Shown: positions 22,830-33,833, counted from the first letter of the stretch. The stretch is 64,000 nucleotides of DNA from Cyprinodon diabolis (GCA_030533445.1 CM060068.1:15653479-15717478), one strand, 5' to 3'. The notes: generated from the letters alone by a model not told the origin. Numbers and translations are program-made.

Positions 22830-24580
22830 AATGTTCAAGCATAGCCATGTATGGCAGAGAACTTACAAATCCTAATTATCACGGAGGACAAGCTTTCTAG
22901 AATTACAGCTCACAATGAGCTATAGCTATTCTAGTCCACTAACTTGCTTTATTCCACCTCATTTTTCTTCCCAGGATTAAGTCTGCTGTTTAATCCAACA
23001 GAGAAGCCACTGCCTCTGAAAGCTGGATAAATGAGCTCACTACGTTTTGCTAATGGATGAAAGAGAAGTCAGGCGAATTACAAAGTGGGAGGACAACAAA
23101 CCTAATTTTCCTGCCATTTGACTGATGACAAGTGCAGCTGAACTCTGTGATCGTATATAGATTTTTACAGTAATTTAGAGCTCTGCACCGGAAACTTTCA
23201 CCTGAACAGCAAAAAAGGTGGCAGATAATTAACCTTCACCAAAATCTGGGTTTTAAAGGTCATGGTGGCTGAGCAAGGCTTCTAACAACACAAAAGTGTA
23301 CAAAAATAAAAAGTGATTGAATTAAGTGAATCATTTAAATTGCAAAAGCATTAAATGCAAGAAAAAATATGTCAAACGGAAATACATAATTATTTATTCT
23401 TATTCTGTATATTTGGGCATGAGTGCCTTTAGTTCAGGGCATGAAAAAACAGGGTCCCTCCCGAAGTAAGAGTAAACATTTTATGTCAGCAGCAAAATCG
23501 TTTCAGCGGTAAAGTTATCTTTTGTGTAAAAGTTTGAAGATTCCCTGAGAAATTGTGTCGTTTGCAAATTATTTTCAGATTGACCGGCCCTGATCGGTGG
23601 CGGTGTTCTGTCAATACGCATGAGCAAGAAGTCAGATTTGCATTTATCTCTTTAGTTTTGTACGAAAAATAGACTTTAAACTACCTCAAAGGGAGTGTAT
23701 CCCGGTGTAAAAAAAAAAAAAACTATTTAAGGTGAGACCACCATACGCCTTAAAAAAAACCCACCAAAAAGTAAGTAATTAAATACTAAAAAAACTAAAG
23801 AGTTAAATGGAAATAAACTAAAGGAATAAACTGAAAGGATACTGTAAATGGGTATTGACTATGGATATGTTGGTCTGACCGGGTATGCTGATCTGACAGA
23901 ACAGCAGCCTGTTGGAAACTAAAGATCATGAGCATTGTTCCTTCAGTTGAATGAAGGCAGATGAGAGTTTAGAGGCAACACTAACAGTCACGTTGTTTGA
24001 CGTGGAAACTTTCAGGGCAGAGAACAGACGACATGTTGGGTAGGCCTATCACCAAAGTGCCTAAGGTGTTTAAAATATGGTCAAAGGAACAAAACCTAAA
24101 ATGAGTGATTAAAACCGAACAGCAGTTTCTACTGATCCCCATGGCTGTTAATTCAGGGTGTTTCTTTTTAACAGGGATTGAGGCTTAAGCAGATGAAAGG
24201 AGGGCTGAATGAAGTGCAGCAAATTTGCCCTGTTTTAGTCTGCCATGGAAAGGGACTAGTTTGGAAATGTCAGCAGACCTTTGGAAATCTCAGACTAAAT
24301 TTGATGTTTAGTTTTCGCTACAATACAAAGTAACTGTCAATACTTTGAGGTGAAAAGGGCTATGGAAACAAAGTCGCTAACAGCCTATATAAGATCCTGA
24401 ATTAAAGTTAAGAGGGAAATTCAAATTCAAAAGTATGCACTGTACAATATTATGTTAAGCAAAAAGGTTTTTTTTAACCATGTTTTAAAGCTATACTTCT
24501 CACATATATAGTATGATGGTCTCAATATGCATATAAGTAATAAGCAATAATGATAAGAAGGCTGGAAATACTTATTTTAT
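22830..24580. other. Interval without recognisable genes
   Basis: No domain-bearing frame. The block 22975-23160 is of mixed composition and could be conserved non-coding DNA. An A-run lies at 23710-23722. Confidence 0.4.
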
Positions 24581-24589
24581 CAAGCGTCT

Positions 24590-24690
24590 TTATTGTCATT
24601 TTGAACACACAATGAATTTTTGTCGAGACGCTCGCAACAGAACGTGCATAAATAGAGCACAGACAAAATTAAAACACTCTGGACTAGATT
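24590..24690 (-). repeat. Possible LINE 3' tail fragment
   Basis: The stretch around 'TCTTTATTGTCATTTTGAA' resembles the complement of the common fish LINE tail that ends in ACAATAAAG. Only about 100 bp is recognisable. Confidence 0.3.
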
Positions 24691-24814
24691 GAAATAGGAG
24701 TTATATCTACAATCGATAAAAAAATAATAAAATCAGAAAAAAAAATTCATCAATACTTCCTAATTAATCTGCATCATTTCATTTAATCTACCAAAGTCTA
24801 TGTCGGATCACATA

Positions 24815-25485
24815 ACCAGGGGGGGCGGCAACCCGCGGCTCTTTAGCATCCCCCTTGGGGCTCCCTGGAGCTTTTTCAAAAATGAATGAAAATCGATTTA
24901 TTTTTTATTTTTTTGTTTTAATATCGTGTGCAGAAGGTCAAACAAAAAATTATTTATGTTTTCCAATGCTGTAAACATTTGTATAATAAATAAATTTTAA
25001 AAATAATTTGCGTCAAAGCCATAGAGATCAGTGGTCATAACTTGCAACCAGCGTGGCGCGGTGCCAGGCAAACAAAGCTGCAGGTGTGTCGCAGGCAATG
25101 GATTCCAGAGGGGAAAAAAGGAAGCTAGCTGATGAGAAAAGATGATTTAAACAGACCGAATAATTTTCTTTCATTATTAATACGGAACGCTTGCCTGCAT
25201 TTGCACTTTGTAATGAGGTTGTCAAAAAATAAAAATAAAAATTTGGAAAGGCATTTCCAGTGAAGGCAGGCTAAATATGCAGCCAATCACAAAGTTAGGA
25301 GTGAGAGAAAAAGTGTGATTGCAGAACTTCTGGATAAATTAGAGGAGCGCAAAGATAGATTTATGAAGTGGATTGCATCTTCAAACTCCACTACTGCTGC
25401 TAGTTTTGTTGCAAGGATGGAAAAATGTCCACAGATGAAACAGGTAGCGCTCTGATGCGGGGATGTGAACTTTCTCCCATTCACT
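24815..25485 (+). pseudogene. Decayed hAT transposase remnant (GTF2IRD2/Charlie8-like)
   Basis: The left part (24825-24890) has the GGCAACCCGCGGCTC and 'CTCCCTGGAGCTTTTTCA' blocks that I recognise as the terminus of a hAT family related to the source of vertebrate GTF2IRD2. At 25097 a start MDSRGEKRKLADEK is visible, followed by a broken zinc-finger region ending near 25255 (LERHFQ). A further piece at about 25310-25450 reads KWIASSNSTTAASFVA, which fits the next conserved block. Frameshifts and stops separate the pieces. The rest of the transposase is missing. Confidence 0.6.
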
Positions 25486-25909
25486 GCTCCTCCCTCAGCT
25501 CATGCTACTATGTGACATTTGCTCCAGGATAAACATCTAATCATGAATGCTTATCATATATTTAAGCACACATAGTCCTTTTCTATAGAGGGATAATACA
25601 CTTAGGGCCGGATTTATCAAGATCCAATTTTGCGTGCAGTAATTTGCGCTCGCAAACTGGAATTTTGCGCAAGGGGCTGAACCATGGTTTGCGGGTGATT
25701 TAACAAGAGTGATTGCGTAACTGGTGGCAGGCGCAAAACTGTTGGAGACGCCCTATTTAAATGATGGTTTTGCGCATTTTGTGGTTTGCGGCAAAGTAGT
25801 TTGTAGTTTGTACAAACTAGTGCATTAAGAAATTTAAATCTTACAATTTTATAAATCTTACATTTTAGGAAACTCTAACCTCTTAACCCCATTGGGCTTA
25901 AAAGGTTAA

Positions 25910-26291
25910 TGTTAGAGTTATGATTATAAAATTATGCTACATTTGTGTACTGTGATTCAATCAAGAGGGTCGTAGACTTTTGTGACCTGCATCCTGCTAT
26001 CCTGTGATTCAATCATTAGGTCATGAGGCAAAGTCACACGGTTGCATCCTGCTGTGATTCAATCAAGAGGAGCATTTTGTGACCCAATCAATTGCCTTGT
26101 CAGAAGAACACTGTTCTGTAACCCAACCCATGTGTTATGATCTGCTAATAAAAAGCTTCTGCTGAGGAGACAGAGAGAGAGGGCAGATGTAGCTGAACGT
26201 GACTCTCTTCTCTTGCAGGAGCCAAAGAACCCTATTCTGTGTGGACTCAGTTTCTTTTTTATCATAACCCTACAATATTTTGAACGTAACA
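25910..26291 (+). repeat. 5' LTR of the endogenous retrovirus
   Basis: Runs from TGTTAGAG to CGTAACA. The word 'GTGATTCAATCA' recurs three times in the U3 part. AATAAA at 26147-26152 is a possible poly(A) signal or a TATA-like element. A 'TCTTCTCTTGCAG' stretch near 26207 looks like a splice acceptor. Confidence 0.93.
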
Positions 26292-26295
26292 TTTT

Positions 26296-26313
26296 TGGTG
26301 CCGAAACCCGGGA
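26296..26313 (+). other. Primer-binding site matching tRNA-Phe
   Basis: TGGTGCCGAAACCCGGGA lies four bases after the 5' LTR. It is complementary to the 3' end of vertebrate cytoplasmic tRNA-Phe over 18 bases. Retroviruses start minus-strand DNA synthesis from such a tRNA. tRNA-Phe priming is known for the HERV-F class and others. Confidence 0.88.
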
Positions 26314-26489
26314 GTGAAGATCCAATTGTCCAGGACCGTGCGGGACCAAGGCCAAGAAACTGTTGACAGCCGTCCACCCTTTGCCGGACGGAGCCAATAG
26401 GTTGGTCCAGCCCTGCCCTGAACATCCTGGTGACGACTCAAGCTGAGGACTGATCTGCACAGAAAGGGTAGGCCTAAAGCTTTTGATCA

Positions 26490-27130
26490 AAGCTTGGTCT
26501 GGGACCATGTGAAAGCTGTAACTAGTTGTAGTCGCAAGAATATTTGACAAACAGGGTTTGTTGTGATAGATCTGGGATCGGTATTCTGTGTGTTTGGGTC
26601 TGGGACCCTCTGTGTTCAAGCTATAACTGGTTGTAGTTGCAAGAATATTTGACGAAACCAAGTTTTGTTGACAGATCTGGGATCTGGGTATTCTGTGCAT
26701 TTGAGTCTGGGACTCTGTGTTGTTCTTGAGATAGTAAGGTTTGCAGCTGCAGTAGGAATATTTGACGAAACCAAGTTTTGTTGACAGATCTGGGTATTCT
26801 GTGCATTTGAGTCTGGGACTCTGTGTTGTTCACGAGATAGTAAGGTTTGCAGCTGCAGCAGGAATATTTGACGAAGCCAAGTTTTGTTGACAGATCTGGG
26901 ATGTGAGTATTCTGTGCATTTGAGTCTGGGACTCTGTGTTGTTCTCGAGATAGTAAGGTTTGCAGCTGCAGCAGGAATATTTGACGAAACCAAGTTTTGT
27001 TGACAGATCTGGGATCTGGGTATTCTGTGCATTTGAGTCTGGGAGTCTGTGTTGTTCTCAAGAAAGTAATGTTTTCAGCTGCAGCAGGGATATTTGACGA
27101 AACCAAGTTTTGTTGACAGATCTGGGATCT
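26490..27130 (+). repeat. Six-copy tandem repeat in the retroviral leader
   Basis: The word TATTTGAC recurs at 26541, 26646, 26759, 26865, 26978 and 27091, so units are about 105-113 bp. Each unit also has GACAGATCTGGGA, TTCTGTG and GTCTGGGA(C/G)TCTGTGTTGTTC blocks; later units carry GCAGCTGCAG. The last four are closest to each other, and the first two are more diverged. Long minus-strand frames here arise from the repeat and are not genes. Confidence 0.92.
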
Positions 27131-27515
27131 GGGTATCCGGTGCGTGCGAGGTTCTGGAGCTGGAGACTCCAAAGTGTACACGATAAATGTTTTTTTTTCT
27201 ATGTTGGTTAAAATAAAAAATATATATATATATATTAGGCCTTAGAATAGGTGTGTGCGACCGTGTGAAAGTGTGTGAGGAAACAATCGAACCGTTGTGT
27301 TCTGTTGTTTCATACTAAAACAGCAGGAATTAATACAGTATAACTCTTGTGAATGCAGAAGCAAGAATTTCTCACCTGAAAAGGTAGAAGCAGAAATTAC
27401 CACAACAGTGTTTGGGTGTTGTCCTGCTGAATAAACATCCAGTGCGTAGAATACCCTAGGTGTTTGTACTGGACTAAATTCTTTAAAAATAGGACAAGGT
27501 AGTAGTAAGAAGGAA

Positions 27516-28250
27516 ATGCCAGGTGATGTTAGATGGATGGTGGCGTGTTGTGGTGGTGACCCAGAGTTTGCCAGAAAGTGGATTGAGGAGGAGGACTGGG
27601 ATGGAAAGTTGAGAGTTGAGCCGCTGACGAAGATTCAGCACAAGGTGGAGATGAAGTTGGTGTATAAATCAAAAAGAAAACAAGCTAAATACAGAAAAGA
27701 ATTAGAAGAGTTAAATAAGTGGATTATGCAAGCAAAAAATAGGGAAAGCCAAATACAACAGAAGAAGGATGGAAAGAAAGCTACATTTGCTGCTGTAAAA
27801 GTTAAAGCTGATGAAGAAACTGTTGTATCCCGTATGCTTCCTCAATATCCTGACCCTAATCAAATTCAAGGGGGTGATGGGGTTCAAGCAGTGGCATCAG
27901 CTGCGCAGGAAGGTGGATATGAACCCCATCACGGTGAATATGAACACAGCCATGCCACTGTTCCTCCTCCAGTAGCCCCACCATCGTATAATGATATTGG
28001 AGGAGCAGGAGCAAGCCCCCTGTCCATATCGTCCTCTGTGGATGGTATGGAACTCAGTGCCCCTGACCCTTGTGAGCATGAATTAAGAAAATCAAAAAGG
28101 GATGTGAAGCTTAATTCAAAGTATTACAATAATGATTATCAAATAGAGGCTTGTAAAAAAGGCCCATCTGCCCCTATTTATCCAAGATTGGCTGAATTAA
28201 AAAAACAAGAACAGGACCAAGATCCTGGGGGGGGGGGCATGTGCTTTTCC
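27516..28250 (+). pseudogene. gag: Retroviral gag, N-terminal (matrix-like) part
   Basis: Gag is the structural polyprotein that drives particle assembly at the membrane. The frame starts at ATG 27516. Residues about 51-84 are Lys/Glu-rich and probably coiled coil. A Pro-rich segment holds APPSY at residues 154-158, a PPxY late-domain motif of the type that recruits NEDD4-family ligases for budding. A basic linker follows. The frame is lost at an 11-base G run (28227-28237); the frame then continues as nonsense to 28304, while capsid-like sequence continues in the next frame. The second residue is Pro rather than Gly, so there is no N-myristoylation signal. Confidence 0.75.
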
Positions 28251-28437
28251 AATGTTAGAGGTGGCCAACCCTCGTTATGGTCAACGCACGGGACCCCAAG
28301 ATAATGACCCACTAGATCATAGACCCACTATTCTTGTGTGTAGGCCAAGGACAGATGCAGAGATGCAGACTGCCTGTCAAGGTTTAACTCCAGCCAGACA
28401 GAACCCAGTTAAATGGTCCGAGGATGTTAAAAATTGA
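28245..28437 (+). pseudogene. gag: Retroviral gag, start of capsid
   Basis: After the G run, the next frame reads FPMLEVANPRYG, resembling the capsid start of gamma/epsilon-type retroviruses, then about 60 residues including TDAEMQTAC and LTPARQNP, a region that precedes the major capsid helices. It ends at TGA 28435-28437, exactly where sequence switches to integrase. The major homology region and nucleocapsid Cys-His box are absent. I take the stop to mark or neighbour the deletion junction. Confidence 0.65.
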
Positions 28438-28872
28438 TTGAGAAAATTCATGGCAGAAACAGGAAAGCCATGGCCAGAGTGTTTGCACTTGGTAAAAATA
28501 CTCATGAGGATTATTCCAACATCTGATGGTTTGACCCCTTTTGAAATAGTGAATGGGAGACCTTTTGTTCTACCTCTATGGGAAGGACAGCCATGGGCAG
28601 AAAAAGAACAAGATGACATTGACCCACTAACTAAAAGGATGCTGAAGCTTTTCAGTGACAAAACTGTTCGGAAAACATGTAATCTGCCTAGTGCTCCTTT
28701 TGTTTCCCCACAGGAAGGCCTGAAGCCTGGAGACCGAGTGCTGATTAAAGATCATCAAAAGGAAAGCTTGGAAAGCTCAGAGGTGGGAAGGACCCTACAT
28801 AGTGCAACTAACAACCCCCACCGCCATGAAAATCCAGGAAAGAAACACTTGGATCCACCAGAGTCATTGTAA
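28438..28872 (+). pseudogene. pol: Retroviral integrase, C-terminal end
   Basis: The frame begins in the end of the integrase core (ETGKPWPECLHL, then DGLTPFEIVNGRP, a block typical of retroviral integrases) and continues into the C-terminal DNA-binding domain ([11 protein letters not shown]). The zinc-binding and DDE portions are missing. Near 28745-28760 the frame shifts; the remaining domain is encoded in a neighbouring frame. It is in the same frame as the capsid piece before it, separated only by one stop codon. Confidence 0.75.
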
Positions 28873-29074
28873 GCTGATTAAAGATTTTCCCCAACAGAAA
28901 GTCCAGTCACCTTCACAGGAACCCCATAAATAAGGTAGAGATGTGTGGTGTAGTCCAGCTTCAAAGAGGTTTGGTTTTTTAGGACCATTCGTCTCAACAC
29001 TGGTGAAGAAAACAACCTAACCCAGTCCTTTAGAGTCCTAGTTAATGGTTGTTTCATTGGAAGAGCTGGTGAAG

Positions 29075-29254
29075 ATGGGAAAACTAATGACGTTCTGCTG
29101 CCTGGTGGTGACCGTTGGACTACTGTTCCTAGGGACTCAAACTGACTGTCTGAAACAAAGGAAGAGCAGGATGATTTTTGATGGATCCACAGAAAATCAT
29201 CCATACGGTGCCAATATGTGGTGGCAACATGCAAAACATGTTGCTGAAGATTGA
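29075..29254 (+). pseudogene. env: Retroviral env, signal peptide and first residues only
   Basis: The ATG at 29075 opens a short frame with a hydrophobic stretch (FCCLVVTVGLLFLG) that looks like a signal peptide, followed by about 35 polar residues and a TGA at 29252-29254. No furin site, fusion peptide or transmembrane segment remains. The position between integrase and the polypurine tract supports env. An upstream in-frame ATG at 29045 is possible but less likely. Confidence 0.6.
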
Positions 29255-29340
29255 TAACAGACTGTTATGTTTATACTCATATTCCTACTTCTATGAATAC
29301 AATATGAATTGAAAGATGCTGATGTTTTTTATGTTTAACA

Positions 29341-29349
29341 GGGGGGAAA
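29341..29349 (+). other. Polypurine tract of the endogenous retrovirus
   Basis: GGGGGGAAA abuts the 3' LTR start TGTTAGAG. Confidence 0.85.
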
Positions 29350-29733
29350 TGTTAGAGTTATGATTATAAAATTATGCTACATTTGTGTACTGTGATTCAA
29401 TCAAGAGGGTCGTAGACTTTTGTGACCTGCATCCTGCTATCCTGTGATTCAATCATTAGGTCATGAGGCAAAGTCACACGGTTGCATCCTGCTGTGATTC
29501 AATCAAGAGGAGCATTTTGTCCTATGACCCAATCAATTGGCTTGTCAGAAGAACACTGTTCTATAACCCAACCCATGTGTTATGATCTGCTAATAAGCTT
29601 CTGCTGAGGAGACAGAGAGAGAGGGCAGATGTAGCTGAACATGACTCTCTCCTCTTGCAGGAGCCAAATAACCCTATTCTGTGTGGACTCAGTTTCTTTT
29701 TTATCATAAACCTACAATATTTTGAACGTAACA
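29350..29733 (+). repeat. 3' LTR of the endogenous retrovirus
   Basis: 384 bp. Relative to the 5' LTR it has a 5-base insertion (TCCTA region, near 29520), a 3-base A deletion that turns AATAAA into AATAAG at 29592-29597, and about six substitutions. Confidence 0.93.
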
Positions 29734-29739
29734 GTTAAA

Positions 29740-30097
29740 ATAATGAAAGTTTAAAAAGAGACTAACATTAACATATTTTACTGCACTTTTGACAGATCTT
29801 TGCCTACATTACAGCTGAATATGAGGGAACCCCAGTCTTCCCACTCTTTGAATAATATCTCATGAGTGAGAGTAATTCAGAAAAAATGCATCAAGGTCCA
29901 GGTGCACAAATATGACTATAAACCATTATGTTCAGACCTACAAGCAAGTTCTTGAATGTACAGGTCTGCACAATCAGAAACTACAGCAGCTTTACTTTCA
30001 TGGGAGGGGTGCAATAAGGAAAGCTTCGCTGTGTAGGAAGAACATTAATGCCAGGCGGATTTACTTGTGCGAACAAGACAAAGTTTGGAAGGTTAAG
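29740..30097. other. Interval without recognisable genes
   Basis: Mixed AT-rich sequence. A frame at 29912-30175 has no recognisable motif. Confidence 0.4.
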
Positions 30098-30309
30098 AGC
30101 AGGGGTATCAAACTCCCATTCTGTCCTGTGGCTTTTAGATACATTCCTGCCTCATTGCAGCAGACTAATGATTGAATTACCTCTTCATCATGCCATCAAA
30201 TTTGGCAGAGACTTGGTAATAAACCATTCAGTTAATTAATATGGGTTGGATCTGGATCTAAAAGCTCCAGGGCAGTAGATCCCAATATGCTGGAGTTGAA
30301 GGCCTCTGG
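30098..30309. mobile_element. Degenerate palindromic MITE
   Basis: The left end has GTATCAAACTCC and the right end GGAGTTGAAGGCC, roughly inverted. The interior has 'TTTAGATACATTCCTGCC' and 'CTGGATCTAAAAGCTCCAGG' in opposite orientation and a TGATTGAATTACCTC block. I recognise this layout from a common fish MITE. The target duplication is not clear. Confidence 0.5.
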
Positions 30310-31513
30310 TCCTCAGAGATGTTCTTCAGGCAGATGAGTCTAAAATTTATTAATTTAGACAACAAAACAAATAAATGATACATTGCATGAAAATATCCGA
30401 ATTTTAGCTGTTAAGGTAGAGCTGAAAGTGTCGAGGTTAGGGGTGCTTACTCTAAGAAGGACCTGGCTACCTCAATTATGATTAATAAGTAAAATAAGAT
30501 TTATTTATTTATTTTTTGTTAAAGAGCATGTAAAGCACTTTCTGTCCCGAAGATTAATTAAATATATGAATAAATATCAATATGCAAACCTATCTTAACC
30601 AAAACATTTAATAGATTGTCCTATTCTGTTAATGCAAGTTTATATCAGGTATACTTGAAAGACGACAAAAATTCATTCAGCTGACCAAATATATATTGGA
30701 AATGCTTTTTTGGTGGCTATTCATACCACTAAGTAAACCCAACTGTCACCAGGCTTCTTAGATGTTCATGATGCCAGGGAGACCCACAAGGTAGGTAATA
30801 TTGGATGTAGCCGTTTCTTCATAAAAGCTTTGTTAAGAGGAAATTAGATTGAGGATGCTGTTCTTAAAATGTTGACAAATGAGGGCCAACAATTGTATGT
30901 CTACATAATCACAATATGAAAGTAGGTAAGAAAAATGAAAAATAAAAATTTAGGGTCATAAGCAGAGCAGTGACAGTAGAAATGTTTGTGTGGGCATGTA
31001 TTTGGAAGCAGGATAATTATGTAAAAAAAAAATTCATTTTTTTATTAAATACAAAAAGACCGCTCAGATTGCTGAGACTTTGAAAATTATCAAATTTTTT
31101 GGAGAGTGGAAAATTTGTTGGAAAAGTTTTGATTGAATCCAGCAAGGGATACCAGTGAATCCATTGCCCCAAAGGGCATTCAACGATGCTAGCATAGTGT
31201 GACAAACAGGGGAGTTTAAAGACCTCTGTCTGTCTGAAGCCTTGAACTCAGATTAACTCCAGCAAAAGTTCATTCTGTCCTGAGAGATTCCTGTTGTAAT
31301 GAGTCTTTCCCAACAGAGATTGTGTAACTGCTGTGAACTTTTGATTGTATTTGGTTTATGGAAGCAGAAGGATTACACCCTCAGACCCCCACCTGACCAG
31401 CTTCTCCCTCTTTGCTGTCGGATAATCAATCCAAACAGCTGAATGAAAACTCCCAACCAGATAGGAAACACAGGGATTGTATTCATCTGTTTCATATTTA
31501 TCAAAAGCCTTAA

Positions 31514-31548
<35 letters not shown>

Positions 31549-31574
31549 ATATATATATATATATATATATATAG

Positions 31575-31625
<51 letters not shown>

Positions 31626-33240
31626 GGTCAGCAGATCGTTAGTTATTTCAATTTAAATGCTGCCATACGCCATAGTACGGACTCAGAGAAGGAAAAAAAG
31701 ACAGTACTACATGCCTAACCCTGATCACAACACCCTAACCATTAATGATGATAGCAGCATCATGCTGTGGTAATGCTTTTTTTTTCGGCAAGGAGAAGAA
31801 ATCAGTCCCGATCATCACCAGGATATTCCAAAAGAAAATAGTTTAGCTTAAATCATAAGCATGTGTTATTCTGACTCCAGTCCAGACCTAAATAGAAATT
31901 AAGATCTTTAGCAGCACTTGAAAAATAATGAGTTTCCACTCGTCATCCAATCAGAGTGATGTTTTGATACGTTTCTAAAGAAAAAGTAGGAATGATATTT
32001 CATTTCAAGCTATAGAACAAAGCTAGAGACAAAGATATCCTAAAAGACCTTCAGCTGCTATCTGAGTAAAAAAAGCAGTTCTATAAATTATCACAGTGAA
32101 TGCAAATAAAGGCAACACTTTTTTGAACTGTATTTGCAGAGAATTATAAAAACCATTCAGCATGTTTCTTCCTGTCATAATTATGAAATGCTTTGTCTGA
32201 GATTATCAAAGGCAATCTCAATACAATAAAGGGAACAAATCCTCCTGAATGTTGTTTAGCATCTGCATGCCATTGATTCTACTGCTACAGACTAAGGTCA
32301 AGAAAGATGGATTATCCGACTGAATTAAATAAAATGCAGAAACAAAGGGCATATAATTATAAAATCTCCAACTAGAGCATATTTTACTATCGCCATGGTT
32401 GAGCAAATGTTTTTTTAAGCAGAAAATATTTCAGTTTTGAGTTTTTCTTCCTTCCACAGCTTTGATTTCTTCATAAATTCCTCCAGAGAGCCTGCTGCAC
32501 AATTTCATCTGACAGTGCAATTACTTAATCTTTTGGAAAACTGTGGATAGGAAAACAATGATGAAGCAGTAATCTAATCTAACCACTGCAGCTCCCATTG
32601 TTCCCTCAGAAAGGCCTTTTTTTGGTTCAAATCAACTTGTTCAAATCCATCACTCCACTGAGAAAAACTGCAGCACCGAGAACGAATAAAAAAGATAATA
32701 TTTCTGCCATTTTCCAACACAGATATGAAAAATCTTTTTTACACCTAGAGCTGTTTTGGGGGAGTGCCGTCGTAGAGTAGAAGAAAATCACACCAACAGT
32801 GTCACATTTTTATCCCAAATCCTTAATAACTTCCTTCCTACTGTGCTCCTCTCTGCCTCATTTTACCTTCCACCTCCGTCATCTTCAATCATCCTTACCT
32901 CCAGCTTTTAAAGCATTCAGACTAAAACCTCTAAATGAACATGCTGCATTTTCCATTTAGGAGTGGCCTCTGTGAATGAGAATCCATCACTCAGGGCCAG
33001 CAGGTGTTAAACTTCCTGTTGAAGATTATACTATACTTTACAGACGTTAACAGCTCTCCTTTAATCTCCCACCGCAGGCTTTTGATAGCTCCCACCATGA
33101 ATTATTATAGCTAATGATTGAAACTTGGAGCTGAGGGTGACAGAGGAGTGGGTGAGAACAATCTAAAACTACAGCCATCTAGAAAAAAAGAAAAAAGCTT
33201 CAGGTTTTAAACAGTATGAATGCTTAAAACTGAATTTTAA
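30310..33240. other. Interval without recognisable genes
   Basis: Apart from the microsatellite at 31.5 kb there is nothing with family features. Blocks at 32455-32620 and 32940-33170 are of mixed composition with several TAAT cores and could be conserved non-coding DNA. Confidence 0.4.
31513..31620. repeat. Compound microsatellite (TATC)n-(AT)n-(AG)n
   Basis: Three adjoining simple arrays: TATC at 31513-31546, AT at about 31547-31583 with a few GAT interruptions, and AG at about 31584-31620. Confidence 0.95.
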
Positions 33241-33249
33241 AAAAGTGAC

Positions 33250-33474
33250 AGTGGCGTTGGATGTAGGAATTTGTCCTGAAATCGAAGGATTGATGGTTCA
33301 AGCCCCGGCTCCCACGTTCAGTGTCGTTGTGTCCTTGGGCAAGACACTTTACATGCATTGTCTACTGATGGTGGTCAGAGGGCCCGCTGGCGCCAGTGTA
33401 CGACAGCCTCGCTTCTGTCAGTGAGCCCCAGGGCAGCTGTGGCTACAATGTAGCTTGGCACCATTAGTGTGTGA
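33250..33474 (+). mobile_element. tRNA-derived SINE, 3' truncated
   Basis: A Pol III B box GGTTCAAGCCC lies at 33295-33305. The central block 'GTCCTTGGGCAAGACACTTT' and then GGCCCGCTGGCGCCAG and CCCCAGGGCAGCTGTGGCT blocks are hallmarks of a fish SINE family I recognise. The usual tail with TATAAAT repeats is missing; the copy stops where hAT-like sequence begins at 33475. The A box is not clear. Confidence 0.75.
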
Positions 33475-33776
33475 TAGGGGCAGAACGGTTCACAAAATCC
33501 ACGGTTCGGTGCGGTTCACGGTTTCGTGGTCATGGTTTTCGGTTCAGTATATGTTGATTGTTAGCCTGACATGTTGGTCGTGTTGATGTTAGCATAAACA
33601 AAACGTGTTGCACAATGCTTGCACACTGTTGCACTTTTATCCAGAACTTTCTTTCCGCCGTCATCGTAGGTCACTCTAAATGCAAAGTGGTCCCATACAG
33701 CAGACCTATAAAGTGCTGCTGGCGTGTCTTCCAACTCCTGTTCTTTCCCACTCGCCATACCCACACAATTCTCCAC
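33475..33776 (-). pseudogene. hAT element remnant with BED-finger transposase N-terminus
   Basis: On the minus strand an open frame of 71 codons from 33776 to 33561 has SAVWDHFAF, then TYDDGGKKV, then CKHC, the first half of a BED zinc finger as in ZBED-like fish transposases. It ends at NTTNMSG before the His pair, where an internal deletion joins it to a terminus at 33475-33530 (GAACGGTTCACAAAA and 'CGGTTCGGTGCGGTTCACGG'), itself typical of this family. The opposite terminus is not visible. The element is defunct. Confidence 0.65.
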
Positions 33777-33833
33777 AACAACTGATTTTTTTCTGCTACA
33801 CCCGGCTACGCTGCTTCGCTTCTTCTTCTTCTT

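Larger units (their letters stand above)
25910..29733 (+). mobile_element. Endogenous retrovirus, heavily deleted, with both LTRs
   Basis: Two LTRs of 382 and 384 bp bound a short interior, and GTTAA flanks the whole (25905-25909 and 29734-29738), a 5-bp integration duplication. The interior has a tRNA-Phe-type primer site, a tandem-repeat leader, a gag N-terminal frame, a capsid start, the C-terminal end of integrase, an env start and a polypurine tract. Protease, reverse transcriptase, RNase H, the integrase core and nearly all of env are missing. By eye the LTRs differ at about six substitutions and two indels (roughly 1.6% substitutions), so the insertion is not ancient. It cannot replicate on its own, but could be packaged by a related virus if one existed. 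Confidence 0.93.

Noticed and set aside
26059..27181. Long minus-strand open frames (138-213 codons) across the retroviral leader
   Set aside because: They repeat the same peptide with each tandem unit and have no protein-family features; they result from the repeat.
33280..33310. B-box match as a functional tRNA gene
   Set aside because: No cloverleaf can be drawn; the downstream blocks identify a SINE.
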